Source of the DNA: CAZBSE01 sp964494385
Lineage (GTDB): Bacteria; Actinomycetota; Humimicrobiia; Humimicrobiales; Humimicrobiaceae
Assembly: GCA_964494385.1 (NCBI GenBank)
Contig: CAZBSE010000006.1
Location: 1-63,204 of the forward strand
Reading direction: 5' to 3'
Length of the DNA stretch: 63,204 bases
Positions within the stretch are counted from its first letter, which is position 1; every line of letters starts with the position of its first letter. The notes under the pieces are model-generated. The model was given only the letters and a program-made list of their open reading frames with translations, was not told the DNA's origin and did not search any database. Positions 1 through 8,216 of the stretch are shown here, piece after piece. Position numbers and translations under genes: made by a program.

Positions 1-57
1 TATTATTATTTTTTAATATTATGAAAGATATTTTTATCCTCAAAGGAGGAAGAAGTA

Positions 58-405
58 ATGGTAGAAAATAAGGATAAATTGGTGGTAGTTTGGACTAGCA
101 ACGATAGAGATGTTGCACTTAAGATGGTTTTTATGTATGTTCTTAACTCCAGATTAAAGAATTGGTGGGAGGATATTACATTAATATTATGGGGTCCATC
201 TGCTAATCTTTTAAGTCAGGATCATGAACTGCAAGAATATCTAGAGAAGATAATGGAGCAAGGAGTGACTGTTGAAGCATGCATTACTTGTGCTGAAATG
301 TATGGAGTTACTAAAAAGCTTTCTGACTTAGGGTTAGATGTAAAAAAAATGGGATCACAATTAACAGAGTATCTTAAAGAAGGTAGAAACATAATTACCT
401 TTTAA
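58..405 (+). CDS. DsrE-family protein
   Basis: A 115-residue protein that looks like the DsrE/DsrF sulfur-relay or peroxiredoxin-like fold. It opens with a hydrophobic beta strand (KLVVVWTSND), has a middle strand ending LILWGPSANLL, and carries a Cys-x2-Cys pair in EACITCAEMYGV, where DsrE-type proteins keep their reactive cysteine. A strong AAAGGAGGA ribosome site lies 8 nt before the ATG. It stands alone, with no dsr or tus genes nearby, so a sulfur-transfer role is inferred from the fold only. Many stand-alone family members have no known function. Confidence 0.8.
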   Translation: MVENKDKLVVVWTSNDRDVALKMVFMYVLNSRLKNWWEDITLILWGPSANLLSQDHELQEYLEKIMEQGVTVEACITCAEMYGVTKKLSDLGLDVKKMGSQLTEYLKEGRNIITF

Positions 406-534
406 TTCTCGAAATTAATTTTATCATTCAGAAATCTAGAAGGTAGCCCATATAAATCTTAGTTGGAACCGGATTAGAAGTGATGTACTACTGTTAAATA
501 AGTTGAAATTTGTGTGAATAGTTCTTGTAATGTC

Positions 535-572
535 CCTAAACTTTATTAAACAATTTAGGTCTATATTTTTTT
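535..572 (+). terminator. weak candidate terminator after the DsrE-like gene
   Basis: A 6-bp inverted repeat (CCTAAA at 535-540, TTTAGG at 554-559) is followed by a T-rich stretch at 561-572. The stem is short and the loop is 13 nt, so termination is only possible. The rest of 406-667 shows no gene. Confidence 0.3.
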
Positions 573-667
573 GTGTAACCCTCTAAATTAGTATAAAATT
601 AAAAAGTTCAAAAGAGAATACAAAAAGTGATTATTCATTTTATAAAATAATTGAATGGAGGATAATT

Positions 668-1252
668 ATGAAATTTACGCTTTCGATAGGAGACCAGGCT
701 CCGGATTTTACTCTTGCAGCAACGGATGGGAAAATATATTCGTTAAAAGATTTCAATGATGTAAAAGTGCTTGTTATTTTCTTTACCTGCAATCATTGCC
801 CTTATGTGATTGGTTCTGATGAAGTAACGCGTAAAACAGCTTTGTATTTTGAAAGACATGGTATCAAATTTATTGCTATAAATTCAAACAGTAAAAACAC
901 ATATATCGAAGACTCATTTGAAAATATGGTCAAGAGAATGGAAAAAGAAAAATTCCCCTGGATTTATCTTTATGATTCCGACCAAAAAATTGCTCTTGCT
1001 TATGGTGCACTCAGAACTCCTCATTTTTATATTTTTGATAACGATAGGAAGCTTATATACACTGGACGAGGTGTTGATAATCCGAAAGATACTAATAGAA
1101 TGAAAGTGAATGATTTATGGAATGCATTAGATGAATATGTTTCAAGGAAAAAGATATCAACATCAATCACTAATCCTATAGGGTGTAATGTAAAATGGGA
1201 AGGAAAAGACCCTCATTGGATGCCAGAAGAAGCCTGTGATCTTGTTTTGTAA
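668..1252 (+). CDS. thioredoxin-like (peroxiredoxin-like 1) family protein
   Basis: A 194-residue cytosolic protein of the AhpC/TSA-redoxin group. The N-terminus (GDQAPDFTLAATDGKIYSL) is the usual peroxiredoxin lead-in. The redox site is FFTCNHCPYVIGS, with a Cys-x2-Cys pair typical of the subgroup often annotated simply as thioredoxin family protein. A cis-Pro region follows in LRTPHFYIFD. GGAGG lies 7 nt before the ATG. It is a single-gene unit, closed by a strong hairpin at 1308-1337. Disulfide or peroxide reduction is inferred from the family; its reductant is not known, though the grx-FTR pair at 7.4 kb is a candidate. Confidence 0.85.
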   Translation: MKFTLSIGDQAPDFTLAATDGKIYSLKDFNDVKVLVIFFTCNHCPYVIGSDEVTRKTALYFERHGIKFIAINSNSKNTYIEDSFENMVKRMEKEKFPWIYLYDSDQKIALAYGALRTPHFYIFDNDRKLIYTGRGVDNPKDTNRMKVNDLWNALDEYVSRKKISTSITNPIGCNVKWEGKDPHWMPEEACDLVL

Positions 1253-1307
1253 AATATAAATTTAGATAAAGAAAAAAACCGTAAGGGTTGATAAAACCAA
1301 GCTCTAT

Positions 1308-1337
1308 AATAAGACCCCTTTAATCAGGGGTCTTATT
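1308..1337 (+). terminator. strong hairpin terminator
   Basis: A perfect 12-bp inverted repeat has arms at 1308-1319 and 1326-1337 around a 6-nt loop. The core is GACCCC/GGGGTC and the 3-prime arm ends in TTATT. Because the arms are AT-rich at both ends it could terminate transcription from either side. The true U-tract is short, so termination strength is inferred. Confidence 0.7.
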
Positions 1338-1628
1338 ACTTTGTGTAAATAGTATGGGTAGCCCATAAGGGTCTCGAACCTTAATTATTCAATCTTCAAT
1401 TGATCAGAATGTTTTCTTCCATTCTTTCAATATTATTATCCAACCTTAAATGTGCTAAGAGATTCATGTATTCATTAAGGGAAATTATGCTGTTATCTTT
1501 ATATATTTTAAACAGGACAACCTGACCGGTAAAAAAGTAGATAGTTCCAGAAAAATAACAGTTAGCAGGACTGGGTTATAAAAAACTTTATAATTTCAAT
1601 TTATTATTATAATATACAAAGGATTTAT
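1338..1628 (+). other. intergenic region with a possible gene remnant
   Basis: No complete gene is visible. A palindrome TATGGG-TAG-CCCATA lies at 1353-1367, and 11 nt of it (GGTAGCCCATA) also occur at 442-452. On the minus strand an open frame of about 59 codons runs from about 1575 down to a TGA at 1396-1398. It lacks an early start codon but reads like protein (for example YFFTGQVVLFKIYKDNS). It may be the decayed end of an old gene; I cannot name it. Confidence 0.35.
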
Positions 1629-2429
1629 TTGATAAAAATTAATAAGGATCAGATCATGGATGATAATTCAATAGCAATAGAAATTTTTAATCTATCCAAA
1701 AATTTTGGTAATTTAACTGCTGTAAGCAAATTAAATTTAGAAATTAAAAGAGGCGAGATTTTTGGTTTTTTGGGACCTAACGGAGCAGGGAAAACAACAA
1801 CCATAAAAATGATGACAGGTCTTCTTAAACCGACATCGGGTAATGTAAAGATTATGGGTAAGGACATACAGGAAAACCCCATAGATGCAAAGAAATATAT
1901 AGGTCTTATACCGGATCAGCCTAAAATTTATGAAAAGCTGACAGGAGTAGAGTTTTTAAGATTTATGGGAAATATATTTGGAATGGGCAAAGAAAAGATT
2001 GAGGAAAAAATAAAGGAGCTTTTAAAGCTTTTTGATCTTGCAGAGAGAGGAGAAGAATTGATCCAGAGTTATTCACATGGTATGAAGCAAAAAATTACCA
2101 TAGCAGCAGCATTGATTCATTCCCCCAAAGTTCTTTTTTTTGATGAACCGACCGTAGGGCTGGATCCCAAAAGTGCAAAGATTATAAAAGACATATTAAG
2201 ATTTAGGGCAAAATCCGGTGACTGTATTTTTATGTCCACTCATATTCTGGAAATAGCAGAGAGGATATGCGACAGAGTCGGTATTATCCAGGACGGGAAG
2301 CTAATAGCAGTCGGAGACATGGAGGAACTCAGGAAATTATCAATAGAGGGAAAGGGAAATCTGGAAGAGATATTCTTACAGCTGACCGGAGGAGATGAGC
2401 ATATAGATATTATAAAATCTTTAACTTAG
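1629..2429 (+). CDS. ABC transporter ATP-binding protein
   Basis: A 266-residue ABC ATPase of the ABC-2/drug-export type. Visible motifs are Walker A GPNGAGKTT, a signature loop of the form SHGMKQK (usual LSGG altered to YSHGM), Walker B VLFFDEPTVGLDP, and the switch His in STHILE. The frame opens with TTG at 1629 behind AAAGGA; an internal ATG at 1656 behind AAGGA is an equally good start and would shorten the protein by 9 residues. It lies 7 nt before the membrane subunit, so the two form one exporter. The substrate is not deducible. Confidence 0.92.
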   Translation: MIKINKDQIMDDNSIAIEIFNLSKNFGNLTAVSKLNLEIKRGEIFGFLGPNGAGKTTTIKMMTGLLKPTSGNVKIMGKDIQENPIDAKKYIGLIPDQPKIYEKLTGVEFLRFMGNIFGMGKEKIEEKIKELLKLFDLAERGEELIQSYSHGMKQKITIAAALIHSPKVLFFDEPTVGLDPKSAKIIKDILRFRAKSGDCIFMSTHILEIAERICDRVGIIQDGKLIAVGDMEELRKLSIEGKGNLEEIFLQLTGGDEHIDIIKSLT

Positions 2430-2436
2430 AAGTAAT

Positions 2437-4146
2437 ATGTTAAAAATACTTATTAAAAACAAACTAAAAATTATTACTCTGGGGTATACAAGAGATGAAC
2501 CAAAGAAAAAGGCCGGGAGGATAATCGGTACCCTGATAGGGGCAGCAATTTTTTCTGTACTGCTTTTCTATTCTGCAAAACTTATTTCAATTATTTATGG
2601 CAGACTTGATATAGAGCTGGCAAATATAATATTTGATATTGGCTTTGATTATATTTTTGCGGTTATATTTATTTTTGTGATATTTACGGGAGTTGCCACC
2701 AGCCTTTATGTGCTGTATCTATCCAGGGACCTGGAATTATTATTAAGTCTTCCGTTAGGCTACCGCACCGTTTTCACCTATAAATATATAGAAGCATTAA
2801 TAACAAATTCATATTTGTTTTTTATAGCAATATTACCGGTCTTAATAGCGTATGGATTTACATCGGAAATGTCGATTGCATACTATCCGGTAATGATAAT
2901 AGTTTTTATATCTGTATTATCCATACCAACCAGTCTTGGAGTGCTGGCAGGTATGATTGCAGCCAGATATATTAATCCCGGTAAGGCCAGGGAAATACTT
3001 GCTGTTATAGGGGGGCTGTTAGGGCTGATTATATGGCTGCTTTCGCAGATTATATCAAGATATGCAAAGAACATATCACCGGAATTAAAATCAATGGGAG
3101 TCGAGGATATAAAGCAATATGTAATAGCTATTTTCGACAAGCCGTTCCTTAAGGCTTTTCCGTCTACCTGGGGTTCAAATGCGCTTTTTTATCTTCATAA
3201 TGGCAATTATGGAGGATTTATTAATAATTTTATTCTGGTTATGGTTACTTCTATTGTCTTGATATTCATATGTATAGCAATATCCCAGAGAATATATTAC
3301 TCAGGCTGGTCGAGTACATCACAGGTAAATGTAAGGAAAAGACGGAAGAAAGAAAAAACGGAAGAGGCAGAAGGAGATTATAAAAAAAGAAGTTATTCGT
3401 TCTTTACCGGAATTAATTATTTAATATTTAAAGATTTTAAAGTGATTTTCAGGGATGCCAGAAAGTTATTAAATATTTTTATGCCGCTTGTAATGTTTAC
3501 CTTTATATTCTTCTGGACCATTTCCAGAAGTGTAAACGAGAATAGCGGTATAAATTTCTTTATTCCTGTAAAAATTATTTTATTTTTATTTTTTCCATTG
3601 GCAGTTTCAGGAATAATAAATGCAAATTTATCAGGTAATAATATCGGCGGGGAAGGATTAAAATTCTGGATATTAAAAACATGTCCGGTAGATATGAAGA
3701 GAATTTTAAAAACAAAAATTATTTTTAGTTCCGCACTAACCGCATTATGCGGGTGCTTAATTATGGTTATATTTTACGTTATGTACAGGCCGGGTTTGCC
3801 GTATTTATTATTAGGAATAGTCCTTATGATTTTATTCAGCTGGGGTGATTCGATTATCAGTACTTCTGTCGGGTCCTTTTTCCCGGTTTTTAAACCGTCG
3901 GCATCGAAAAAAAATAATATATCATTTCTGGGCAGTATACTGAATTTAATAGTGTTTCTGGTATACTTGCTGTTTTTTGCAGGTATTGCGATAGGGATGT
4001 TATTTCTGGCAAATTATCTGTCATGGCCTTATTATTTAATATTTCCTGTAATAATGGTGCTGGAGCTGATACTTGATATAATTCTGTATAATATATTGGT
4101 AAATATCAGTGCTTATAAGTTGAATAGAATTGAATGGAAGTTTTAA
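2437..4146 (+). CDS. ABC exporter membrane subunit
   Basis: A 569-residue polytopic membrane protein with about a dozen hydrophobic segments in two halves, split by a charged cytoplasmic linker near residues 295-320 (VNVRKRRKKEKTEEAEG). It resembles the large putative ABC-exporter permeases paired with ABC-2-type ATPases. It starts 7 nt after the ATPase stop codon, so the pair is one transcription unit. A second charged patch, IFKDFKVIFRDARKL, is the short cytoplasmic helix that commonly docks on the ATPase. The substrate is unknown. Confidence 0.8.
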   Translation: MLKILIKNKLKIITLGYTRDEPKKKAGRIIGTLIGAAIFSVLLFYSAKLISIIYGRLDIELANIIFDIGFDYIFAVIFIFVIFTGVATSLYVLYLSRDLELLLSLPLGYRTVFTYKYIEALITNSYLFFIAILPVLIAYGFTSEMSIAYYPVMIIVFISVLSIPTSLGVLAGMIAARYINPGKAREILAVIGGLLGLIIWLLSQIISRYAKNISPELKSMGVEDIKQYVIAIFDKPFLKAFPSTWGSNALFYLHNGNYGGFINNFILVMVTSIVLIFICIAISQRIYYSGWSSTSQVNVRKRRKKEKTEEAEGDYKKRSYSFFTGINYLIFKDFKVIFRDARKLLNIFMPLVMFTFIFFWTISRSVNENSGINFFIPVKIILFLFFPLAVSGIINANLSGNNIGGEGLKFWILKTCPVDMKRILKTKIIFSSALTALCGCLIMVIFYVMYRPGLPYLLLGIVLMILFSWGDSIISTSVGSFFPVFKPSASKKNNISFLGSILNLIVFLVYLLFFAGIAIGMLFLANYLSWPYYLIFPVIMVLELILDIILYNILVNISAYKLNRIEWKF

Positions 4147-4493
4147 GGGCTTATTCTCTTTTACTTTTTAGTTATCTTTCCAGTAATTTTTAATATCTAC
4201 TTAAATTATTGTAACGCTTTTATGAATTTTTCTTCAATTTGTTCTAATCACTTTTCTTAAAAAGAAAAATATAATGGAATAAGTTTCCATTAATTGAAAA
4301 TTTCTGTTCTGGAAAGAATACATCCATTTCGTGTCAATGCAATATATTATTTTGCATATAAAGAAAATTAATATTAACATATATATTGAATATTATAATT
4401 ATAATAGTATGAAAAAATAAATTTCTGATATAATATATTAATGTAAGCATAAAAGTATTAATAATATTATTAATAGAAATAGGGTAGAGAGAC
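4147..4493 (+). other. AT-rich intergenic region
   Basis: No gene is seen in these 347 nt. Two inverted repeats are present: AATGGAA/TTCCATT at 4273-4279 and 4285-4291, and ATGCAA/TTGCAT at 4337-4342 and 4352-4357. Several TATAAT-like hexamers near 4395-4440 could serve the gene at 4494. None of this is strong enough to name a regulatory element. Confidence 0.4.
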
Positions 4494-5141
4494 ATGGGAA
4501 AAATATATAAAAGGCAAAATTTTAGATTTTTTAAAAATTTTAGCTATAAGTTTATAAGATTAAAGTATTTTATATTAATAGTGGGAGCAATGCTGCTGGA
4601 AATTATAGTACTGGTTATATATATAATAAATAATGAAAACATTGTTTATTTTGATTTATTTACGGGAGGAATATTATACGGCTTTACCAGTATAATTGTA
4701 GTAGTACTTGCGCTGGGATGCCTGGTGCTTATTTTAACTGATAGGTCTAGAAATAAAAATAGAATTAAAAAATTCAATGATTTCAGGAGAAGTTATTTTA
4801 AACTGTCAAATGAATATACAAGGGAAATAGATGAATTGGTTAAAAGATTTGATGAAGAAAAAGATAGTTTTGAAACAAAAATAAATTATGCTATAAATAT
4901 TTCAGAGAAATACAACGATTATTCAAAAGAATTTTCGAAGATAAGAATTCCTGGTTTTTTAAGTGATGCGTTTAATTATGAATCGGATCATCTTAATAAA
5001 GAGAAACTATTCTTCACTAGATTTTCATTATTGTCAAAACGGCTAGAGCTGGAGAAAATTAATAAAGAGTCTGACCTGGCTCACCAAAATTTTAAAAGAG
5101 AACTCAATAATATCGAGAAAAATTTAAGGTTGATAATCTAA
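4494..5141 (+). CDS. two-TM membrane protein with a cytoplasmic coiled coil, function unknown
   Basis: A 215-residue protein I do not recognise. A basic N-terminus (KIYKRQNFRFFKNF) precedes two membrane helices near residues 24-45 and 57-82. A highly charged, helical tail follows with many Lys, Glu and Asp and probable coiled coil from about residue 90 to the end. It ends 50 nt before a PAS-GGDEF-HD-GYP gene on the same strand, so it may be a membrane partner or anchor for that soluble signalling protein. That link rests only on adjacency. Confidence 0.7.
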   Translation: MGKIYKRQNFRFFKNFSYKFIRLKYFILIVGAMLLEIIVLVIYIINNENIVYFDLFTGGILYGFTSIIVVVLALGCLVLILTDRSRNKNRIKKFNDFRRSYFKLSNEYTREIDELVKRFDEEKDSFETKINYAINISEKYNDYSKEFSKIRIPGFLSDAFNYESDHLNKEKLFFTRFSLLSKRLELEKINKESDLAHQNFKRELNNIEKNLRLII

Positions 5142-5191
5142 TAAAAGTATATTATTTAAAATATTTAAATAATATCTATAAAATTTTAACA

Positions 5192-6706
5192 ATGGCAGAT
5201 AGCAATAAGATTAAGGAACAGTTAAATTTGGAAATAGATAAAATCAAACAGATAATAGATGCCTATGAACAGTCACAGCCTGATTTGGTAAAATTAAAGG
5301 AAGCTCTTGATGAGAGTAAAGAAGAATATGAAAATTTAATAAATTCTGCTCCTTTTGGCATAATAACTCTTGATGATAAAGGGATTATTACATCATGTAA
5401 TAATAGTGTGTTAGAATTCCTTGATTTACCCAAGGCGGAGATAATCGGTAAAAATTTTACAAAACTTAAATTTCTGAATATAAAAGATATACCCAGCTAT
5501 CTTAAAATATTTACACATGCCTTGAAAGGAAAAGAAGGCATGTCATTTGAGATAACAGGCCGAAATAAGAAAGGGGATATCTTTTTTGGAGAAGTTCGTT
5601 ATGGACTTATAAAAAAAGATAATAAGGTTAAATCTGTACAAGTATTGATAAATGATATTACCGGAAGGAAAAAAGTAGAAGAAAAATTAAAATACTTAAG
5701 ATTTCATGATGAACTGACAGGCTTATATAATAGAGCATATTTCGAAGAAGAGGTAAAAAGACTGGATTCTGATAGGCAGTTTCCATTAAGTTTTATAATA
5801 GGAGATGTAAACGGTTTAAAATTAATAAACGACGCCTTTGGCAGCAGGGAAGGTGATATAGTACTTAAGAATATTGCCAGTGCCATAATAAAGTACTGCA
5901 GGAAAGAAGATATCACTGCAAGATGGGGAGAAGATGAGTTTTCAATACTGCTGCCCAGGACCCCCATAGAATATGCCAGAAAAATAGTAATTAGAATCAT
6001 AGAAACCTGCAGGGCAACATATAAAGGAAAAAATAATTTTAATATTTCTTTTGGTATCTCCACGAAAAATAGCAAAGATCAGGACTTTCAGGGTGTTATA
6101 AAAGAAGCTAAAGACGAAATGTACAAGAATAAATTGTTTGAATCAAAAAGCGTTCCTGATTCTGTTATATCGTCATTAGTGGACTCATTGATGGAGGGCA
6201 GTTATGAAACCAGGGAACACGGGAAAAGAGTAAGAAAAATGGTTTTAAAATTGGGGCGCACCATAGGACTGCCTAAAAGCAAAATGGATGAATTATCAAT
6301 TCTTGCGGGTCTTCATGACCTGGGAAAGATAGCCATACCTGATGATATTGTCAAAAAGAATGGAAAACTAAATGAAAAAGACTGGAAGGTTTTAAAGAGT
6401 TATCCGGAGATAGGTCATAATATTGCAAAATCTTCATATAAATTTTCAAATATAGCCGAATACATACTGACCCATCATGAAAGGTGGGATGGGAAAGGTT
6501 ATCCTCAGGGACTAAAAGGTGAAGATATCCCAATGGCTTCACGTATTACTGCTATTGCAGATGCCTATGATGTTATGCGAAGTGGTAGGTTCTATAAGAG
6601 GACATTAAGCAAAAAAGAAGCAATTGAAGAGTTAAAAAAATCAAGCGGTACACAATTTGATCCAAAATTGGTGGTAGAGTTTATAAAGATTCTTGAAGAG
6701 GAATAA
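5192..6706 (+). CDS. PAS-GGDEF-HD-GYP cyclic-di-GMP signalling protein
   Basis: A 504-residue soluble protein. A short coiled coil (1-45) leads into a PAS domain (about 48-165), a GGDEF domain (about 170-300) and an HD-GYP domain (about 320-504). The HD site is LAGLHDLGKIAIPDD, and the GYP site reads HHERWDGKGYPQGL, so the phosphodiesterase looks intact. The cyclase signature is RWGEDEF, with the second Gly of GGDEF replaced by Glu, which may weaken or abolish synthesis. It probably degrades cyclic di-GMP, or reads GTP through GGDEF. It ends 26 nt inside the convergent cyclophilin-like gene. Confidence 0.9.
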   Translation: MADSNKIKEQLNLEIDKIKQIIDAYEQSQPDLVKLKEALDESKEEYENLINSAPFGIITLDDKGIITSCNNSVLEFLDLPKAEIIGKNFTKLKFLNIKDIPSYLKIFTHALKGKEGMSFEITGRNKKGDIFFGEVRYGLIKKDNKVKSVQVLINDITGRKKVEEKLKYLRFHDELTGLYNRAYFEEEVKRLDSDRQFPLSFIIGDVNGLKLINDAFGSREGDIVLKNIASAIIKYCRKEDITARWGEDEFSILLPRTPIEYARKIVIRIIETCRATYKGKNNFNISFGISTKNSKDQDFQGVIKEAKDEMYKNKLFESKSVPDSVISSLVDSLMEGSYETREHGKRVRKMVLKLGRTIGLPKSKMDELSILAGLHDLGKIAIPDDIVKKNGKLNEKDWKVLKSYPEIGHNIAKSSYKFSNIAEYILTHHERWDGKGYPQGLKGEDIPMASRITAIADAYDVMRSGRFYKRTLSKKEAIEELKKSSGTQFDPKLVVEFIKILEEE

Positions 6707-7067
6707 GTTCTATTCTGTCACCGTTTGAAATTTTTTTAAGCAGGGGCAGACTGCTGGAATCTTTAATTTTGCCAATAATTGTAACAGGGCTTGCAGCCTG
6801 CGGATTACTACCTGTACTTGCAGGTGTTTTTCCGAAAAATATGCAAAATGAATTTCCCGGGGGCCAGTATGCCACCGAACCAAAATCAACAACTTCTGTA
6901 CCATTTTCCAATTCTGAATGCACGGGGATCTCAAAATATATTTCATCGCCCCACCTGTTTGCACTAGAGGCTATTGGCAATGCCTTTACAATTTTTAAAG
7001 CTGTATTTGAATTATTTAAGCTAACCGTGAATTCCATATCGTTAGAAATTATTTTGATGTCAGTCAA
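6681..7067 (-). CDS. cyclophilin-like fold protein
   Basis: A 128-residue protein of the bacterial/archaeal cyclophilin-like (DUF369/TM1367-like) group. Recognisable features are the strand pair TALKIVKALPI, the segment NRWGDEIYFEIPV, the centre VDFGSVAYWPPGNSFCIFFG, and TPAS-type and GKI segments near the end. Family members are small beta barrels of unknown activity, not proven prolyl isomerases. Its 3-prime end overlaps the convergent HD-GYP gene by 26 nt. Confidence 0.75.
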   Translation of the reverse strand: MTDIKIISNDMEFTVSLNNSNTALKIVKALPIASSANRWGDEIYFEIPVHSELENGTEVVDFGSVAYWPPGNSFCIFFGKTPASTGSNPQAASPVTIIGKIKDSSSLPLLKKISNGDRIELIPLQESL

Positions 7068-7419
7068 TTATAAACCGGCTCCTTTAAGAGATTTTTATTT
7101 TTATAAATATAATATAAAAATAATATATTTTAAAGTTAAAATCCAGAGAACTAAGTAACATTTAAAAATTTTATAAGACCTGCAATGCCTTGAGAGATAT
7201 AATTAAAGGAGGGGGATGACGAAAGCAAGTTCAAAAAAGAGGGAATTTGTGGTCGGCTGTGAAAATTATGGATAAATATGGTGATTTTTTAACAATTTCG
7301 CCTTAAAATATAAATTATATTTTTACATGGGATCAAGGATCCATAGAAGAAAGATTAAAAAGCATAGATAGGAAGTTAATTGTATATATGCATTTATAAA
7401 AAGAGGTAATGAAATAAAA
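7068..7419 (+). other. leader or intergenic region before the glutaredoxin gene, with a possible 19-codon ORF
   Basis: There is no gene of normal size. A very strong AAAGGAGGGGG site sits directly before an ATG at 7216 that opens 19 codons to a TAA at 7273-7275 (MTKASSKKREFVVGCENYG). Around it, short complementary pairs (GACC near 7177 with GGTC near 7251; GGTGA near 7280 with TCGCC near 7300) could fold. I tried to match this to cyclic-di-GMP, cyclic-di-AMP and other common riboswitches without success. Confidence 0.3.
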
Positions 7420-7698
7420 ATGAAGCATTCTAAGGGAATCGATAAAGGAAAAGTAATTTTATATGCCCTGAGCACCTGTCAATGGTGCAGAAAAACTAAG
7501 GATCTTCTAAGAGATTTAAATATCGATTATTATTATGTAGATGTTGATCTGGCTGATAATGAAAAACAGAAGGAACTGGTGGAAGAAATTAAAAAATTTA
7601 ATCCGTCCTGTAGTTTTCCCACACTGGTGATAGAAGACAAGGATTGTATAATTGGATTTGATGAAGAAAAAATAAAGGAAAAATTCAAGAAGCAGTAA
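7420..7698 (+). CDS. glutaredoxin-like protein
   Basis: A 92-residue thioredoxin-fold protein of the glutaredoxin/NrdH type. It starts with KVILYALSTCQWCRKTKDLL, giving a Cys20-Gln-Trp-Cys23 redox site after the first strand. It continues with YYVDVDLADNEKQ, a cis-Pro region in CSFPTLVIEDK, and the closing GFDEEKIKEKF. A third cysteine lies just before the cis-Pro. The gene ends 2 nt before the FTR-like gene, so the two are co-transcribed. This suggests that the glutaredoxin is reduced by the ferredoxin-linked enzyme rather than by glutathione or NADPH. Confidence 0.88.
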   Translation: MKHSKGIDKGKVILYALSTCQWCRKTKDLLRDLNIDYYYVDVDLADNEKQKELVEEIKKFNPSCSFPTLVIEDKDCIIGFDEEKIKEKFKKQ

Positions 7699-7700
7699 TT

Positions 7701-8216
7701 ATGGGTAATGAAATTAATAATAGTGAAGTTGAAAAAATATACAAAAAATTAAACAATGATGCAGAATCCGGTGGATATCACCTTAATCCTGACAACGCTT
7801 TTACCAAGAAACTTGTAAGGGGACTGCTGATAAACAAGAAAAGATATGGATACCAGGCATGTCCCTGCAGACTGGCATCAGGCATAAAAAAAGAGGACAT
7901 GGATATAATATGTCCATGTGATTACAGGGATCCTGATCTGGATGAATATGGGACCTGCTATTGTGCTCTTTATGTAGATGAAGAGATACTGGAAGGAAAA
8001 AAGAAAGTAGGGTCAATTCCGGAAAGAAGATATAAAAGAGAAGGGAAAGAAAAAATAAAAAAAGGGAGATCAGCAAAAGATGTAACTATGGATGTAAAAT
8101 ATCCGGTATGGAGATGCAGGGTATGCGGTTACTTGTGTGCGAGAGAAAATCCACCGTCTGTCTGTCCCATATGTAAAGCTAAAAAAGAAAGATTCGAAAT
8201 ATTTATCAAAAAGTGA
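7701..8216 (+). CDS. ferredoxin:thioredoxin (disulfide) reductase catalytic subunit fused to a rubredoxin-like domain
   Basis: A 171-residue fusion. Residues 1-95 carry the six cysteines of the FTR catalytic subunit, in motifs CPCR (54-56), CPCDYR (71-73) and CYC (86-88), which bind a 4Fe-4S cluster beside the active disulfide. The usual CHC is CYC here. A charged linker leads to a rubredoxin-like knuckle pair, CRVC (139-142) and CPIC (155-158). FTR-rubredoxin fusions called ferredoxin:disulfide reductases are known in methanogens, where they feed electrons to glutaredoxin-like partners. The glutaredoxin lies 2 nt upstream. The stop codon directly abuts the convergent dinB stop. Confidence 0.9.
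   Translation: MGNEINNSEVEKIYKKLNNDAESGGYHLNPDNAFTKKLVRGLLINKKRYGYQACPCRLASGIKKEDMDIICPCDYRDPDLDEYGTCYCALYVDEEILEGKKKVGSIPERRYKREGKEKIKKGRSAKDVTMDVKYPVWRCRVCGYLCARENPPSVCPICKAKKERFEIFIKK

Noticed and set aside
1351..1380. Minus-strand GGTTCGAGACCC looking like a tRNA T arm
   Set aside because: The T stem has mismatches and no D arm, anticodon arm or acceptor stem can be built around it.
7160..7310. Possible cyclic-di-GMP or cyclic-di-AMP riboswitch
   Set aside because: The conserved cores of these riboswitches are absent; only isolated GA-rich words match.
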